Origin: Cristatella mucedo
Lineage: Eukaryota; Bryozoa; Phylactolaemata; Cristatellidae
Length of the DNA stretch: 64,000 bases
Assembly: GCA_009760855.2 (NCBI GenBank)
Contig: WPIO01000016.1
Coordinates: 6,435,001-6,499,000, forward strand
Direction of reading: 5' to 3'
The notes beneath the pieces were generated by a model. That model was not told the DNA's origin. It searched no databases and worked only from the letters and a program-made list of their open reading frames with translations. How positions within the stretch are numbered: the stretch's first letter is position 1; each line of letters starts with the position of its first letter. The translations under genes were made by a program, and so were the position numbers. Of this stretch, positions 63,303-64,000 are shown piece after piece.

Positions 63303-64000
63303 ATAGTAAATCGCAAACAATTTACTCAGAGCACACTTTTTGCCAGTGCTATTGGTCTGCATTTGATCTTATGTGCAACATATGCCCATGTACTGATCGC
63401 TAATTCTATTACACTATGTAACACCATTTTAGTTCCTGGATATTACGCATTATTTAGTCGTTTCATATGCCTCAAAAGTAATAGCATTCGTGGTCATTCC
63501 ACGCAAAATTTGCTTCTGTGATCAGGATCGGTGTACATTTAAAATGTACCCGTTTCTATTGAGAAACTGAAAAATAATCTTCTGATTCACGTAAGCTCAA
63601 ATAAAACTAAAAACGTCCATAAAATTAACGCTTATTTATACTGAAGTGTTCCCAAAATGACCACTCAAGATTTAGAAGTGCTCACTATGTTTTGAGATTT
63701 AAGATTATGTGTTAGGGAATATCTCTATGATGAATCAGCTCTCGGCCGTAGTCTTTCATCCTCGTTACGATTTCATAGGGCGGAAGGTTCAAGATCCAGT
63801 AAAATCTGCCGGCCGTGCTTATCCAGGACTAGCGGTTTCCTGGAGGTTATTGAGGTGAGCGTAAAAATCTAGAGTAGGGGGAATCCTGCCGACCACGCCC
63901 CGCAATTCTTCACAGAATTCTCAACCAGAAGCTCTGTATCGCAATCTGTCTGCCTCGCGAGTGCCTAGAAACCCGCTGAATCACTGCTCCGAAACTTTTC
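63303..64000. other. intergenic, nothing recognised
   Basis: No supported feature up to the window end. Confidence 0.3.

Overview
The window looks like nuclear DNA of a metazoan, probably an invertebrate; the taxon cannot be fixed from sequence alone. The reasons are a multi-exon gene with GT-AG introns, TATA boxes and a poly(A) signal, many truncated non-LTR retrotransposons, tRNA-derived SINEs, long (GA)n/(CT)n/(TA)n tracts, and almost no long ORFs outside mobile DNA.

Layout. 1-2.3 kb: host DNA with two truncated LINE tails. 2.35-11.35 kb: a strongly AT-rich block holding the decayed remains of a Polinton/Maverick-like (adintovirus-like) DNA virus. It contains a DDE integrase, a YqaJ/lambda-exonuclease-type nuclease, the C-terminal part of a likely double-jelly-roll major capsid protein, a Cys-rich zinc-binding protein, a two-TM protein, and two loci built of bacteriophage-tail-fibre-type repeats. 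Most of these genes carry stops or frameshifts, but three neighbouring small genes (182, 91 and 51 aa) are intact. A host SINE and a host LINE sit inside the block, so it is an old integration and not a contaminating contig. 11.35-12.3 kb: a 9-bp minisatellite and a long polypurine tract. 12.4-15.2 kb: GC-rich DNA with one candidate host exon.

15.26-29.70 kb: a complete GAPR-1-like CAP-domain gene that I assembled from seven exons with matching splice phases. It gives a 275-aa protein whose first coding exon contributes only ATGG and whose start fits an N-myristoylation signal. Its introns hold most of the repeats of this region, including a nearly full-length antisense LINE (LINE-B, 25.7-29.1 kb). 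39.7-40.9 kb: a decayed second copy of the same gene.

42.2-44.65 kb: a degenerate satellite of about 163-bp monomers with a three-monomer higher-order period. 44.7-48.4 kb: tandemly duplicated sequence of unknown function. 48.94-49.85 kb: an intronless gene for a secreted six-repeat tectonin (tachylectin-1/fish-egg-lectin type), with TATA box and poly(A) signal; a truncated pseudogene copy lies at 56.5 kb and a duplicated downstream flank at 58.7-59.1 kb. The rest is a mosaic of LINE-A, LINE-B and SINE fragments.

Two LINE families dominate. LINE-A (L2/CR1-like RT, (ATT)n tail) has a 3' stem-loop that is shared with the tRNA-derived SINE1, so SINE1 very probably uses the LINE-A machinery. LINE-B ends in an ATTAC-type tail. 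The two recognisable host genes encode proteins of families often linked to innate immunity, but nothing in the sequence shows that they act together.
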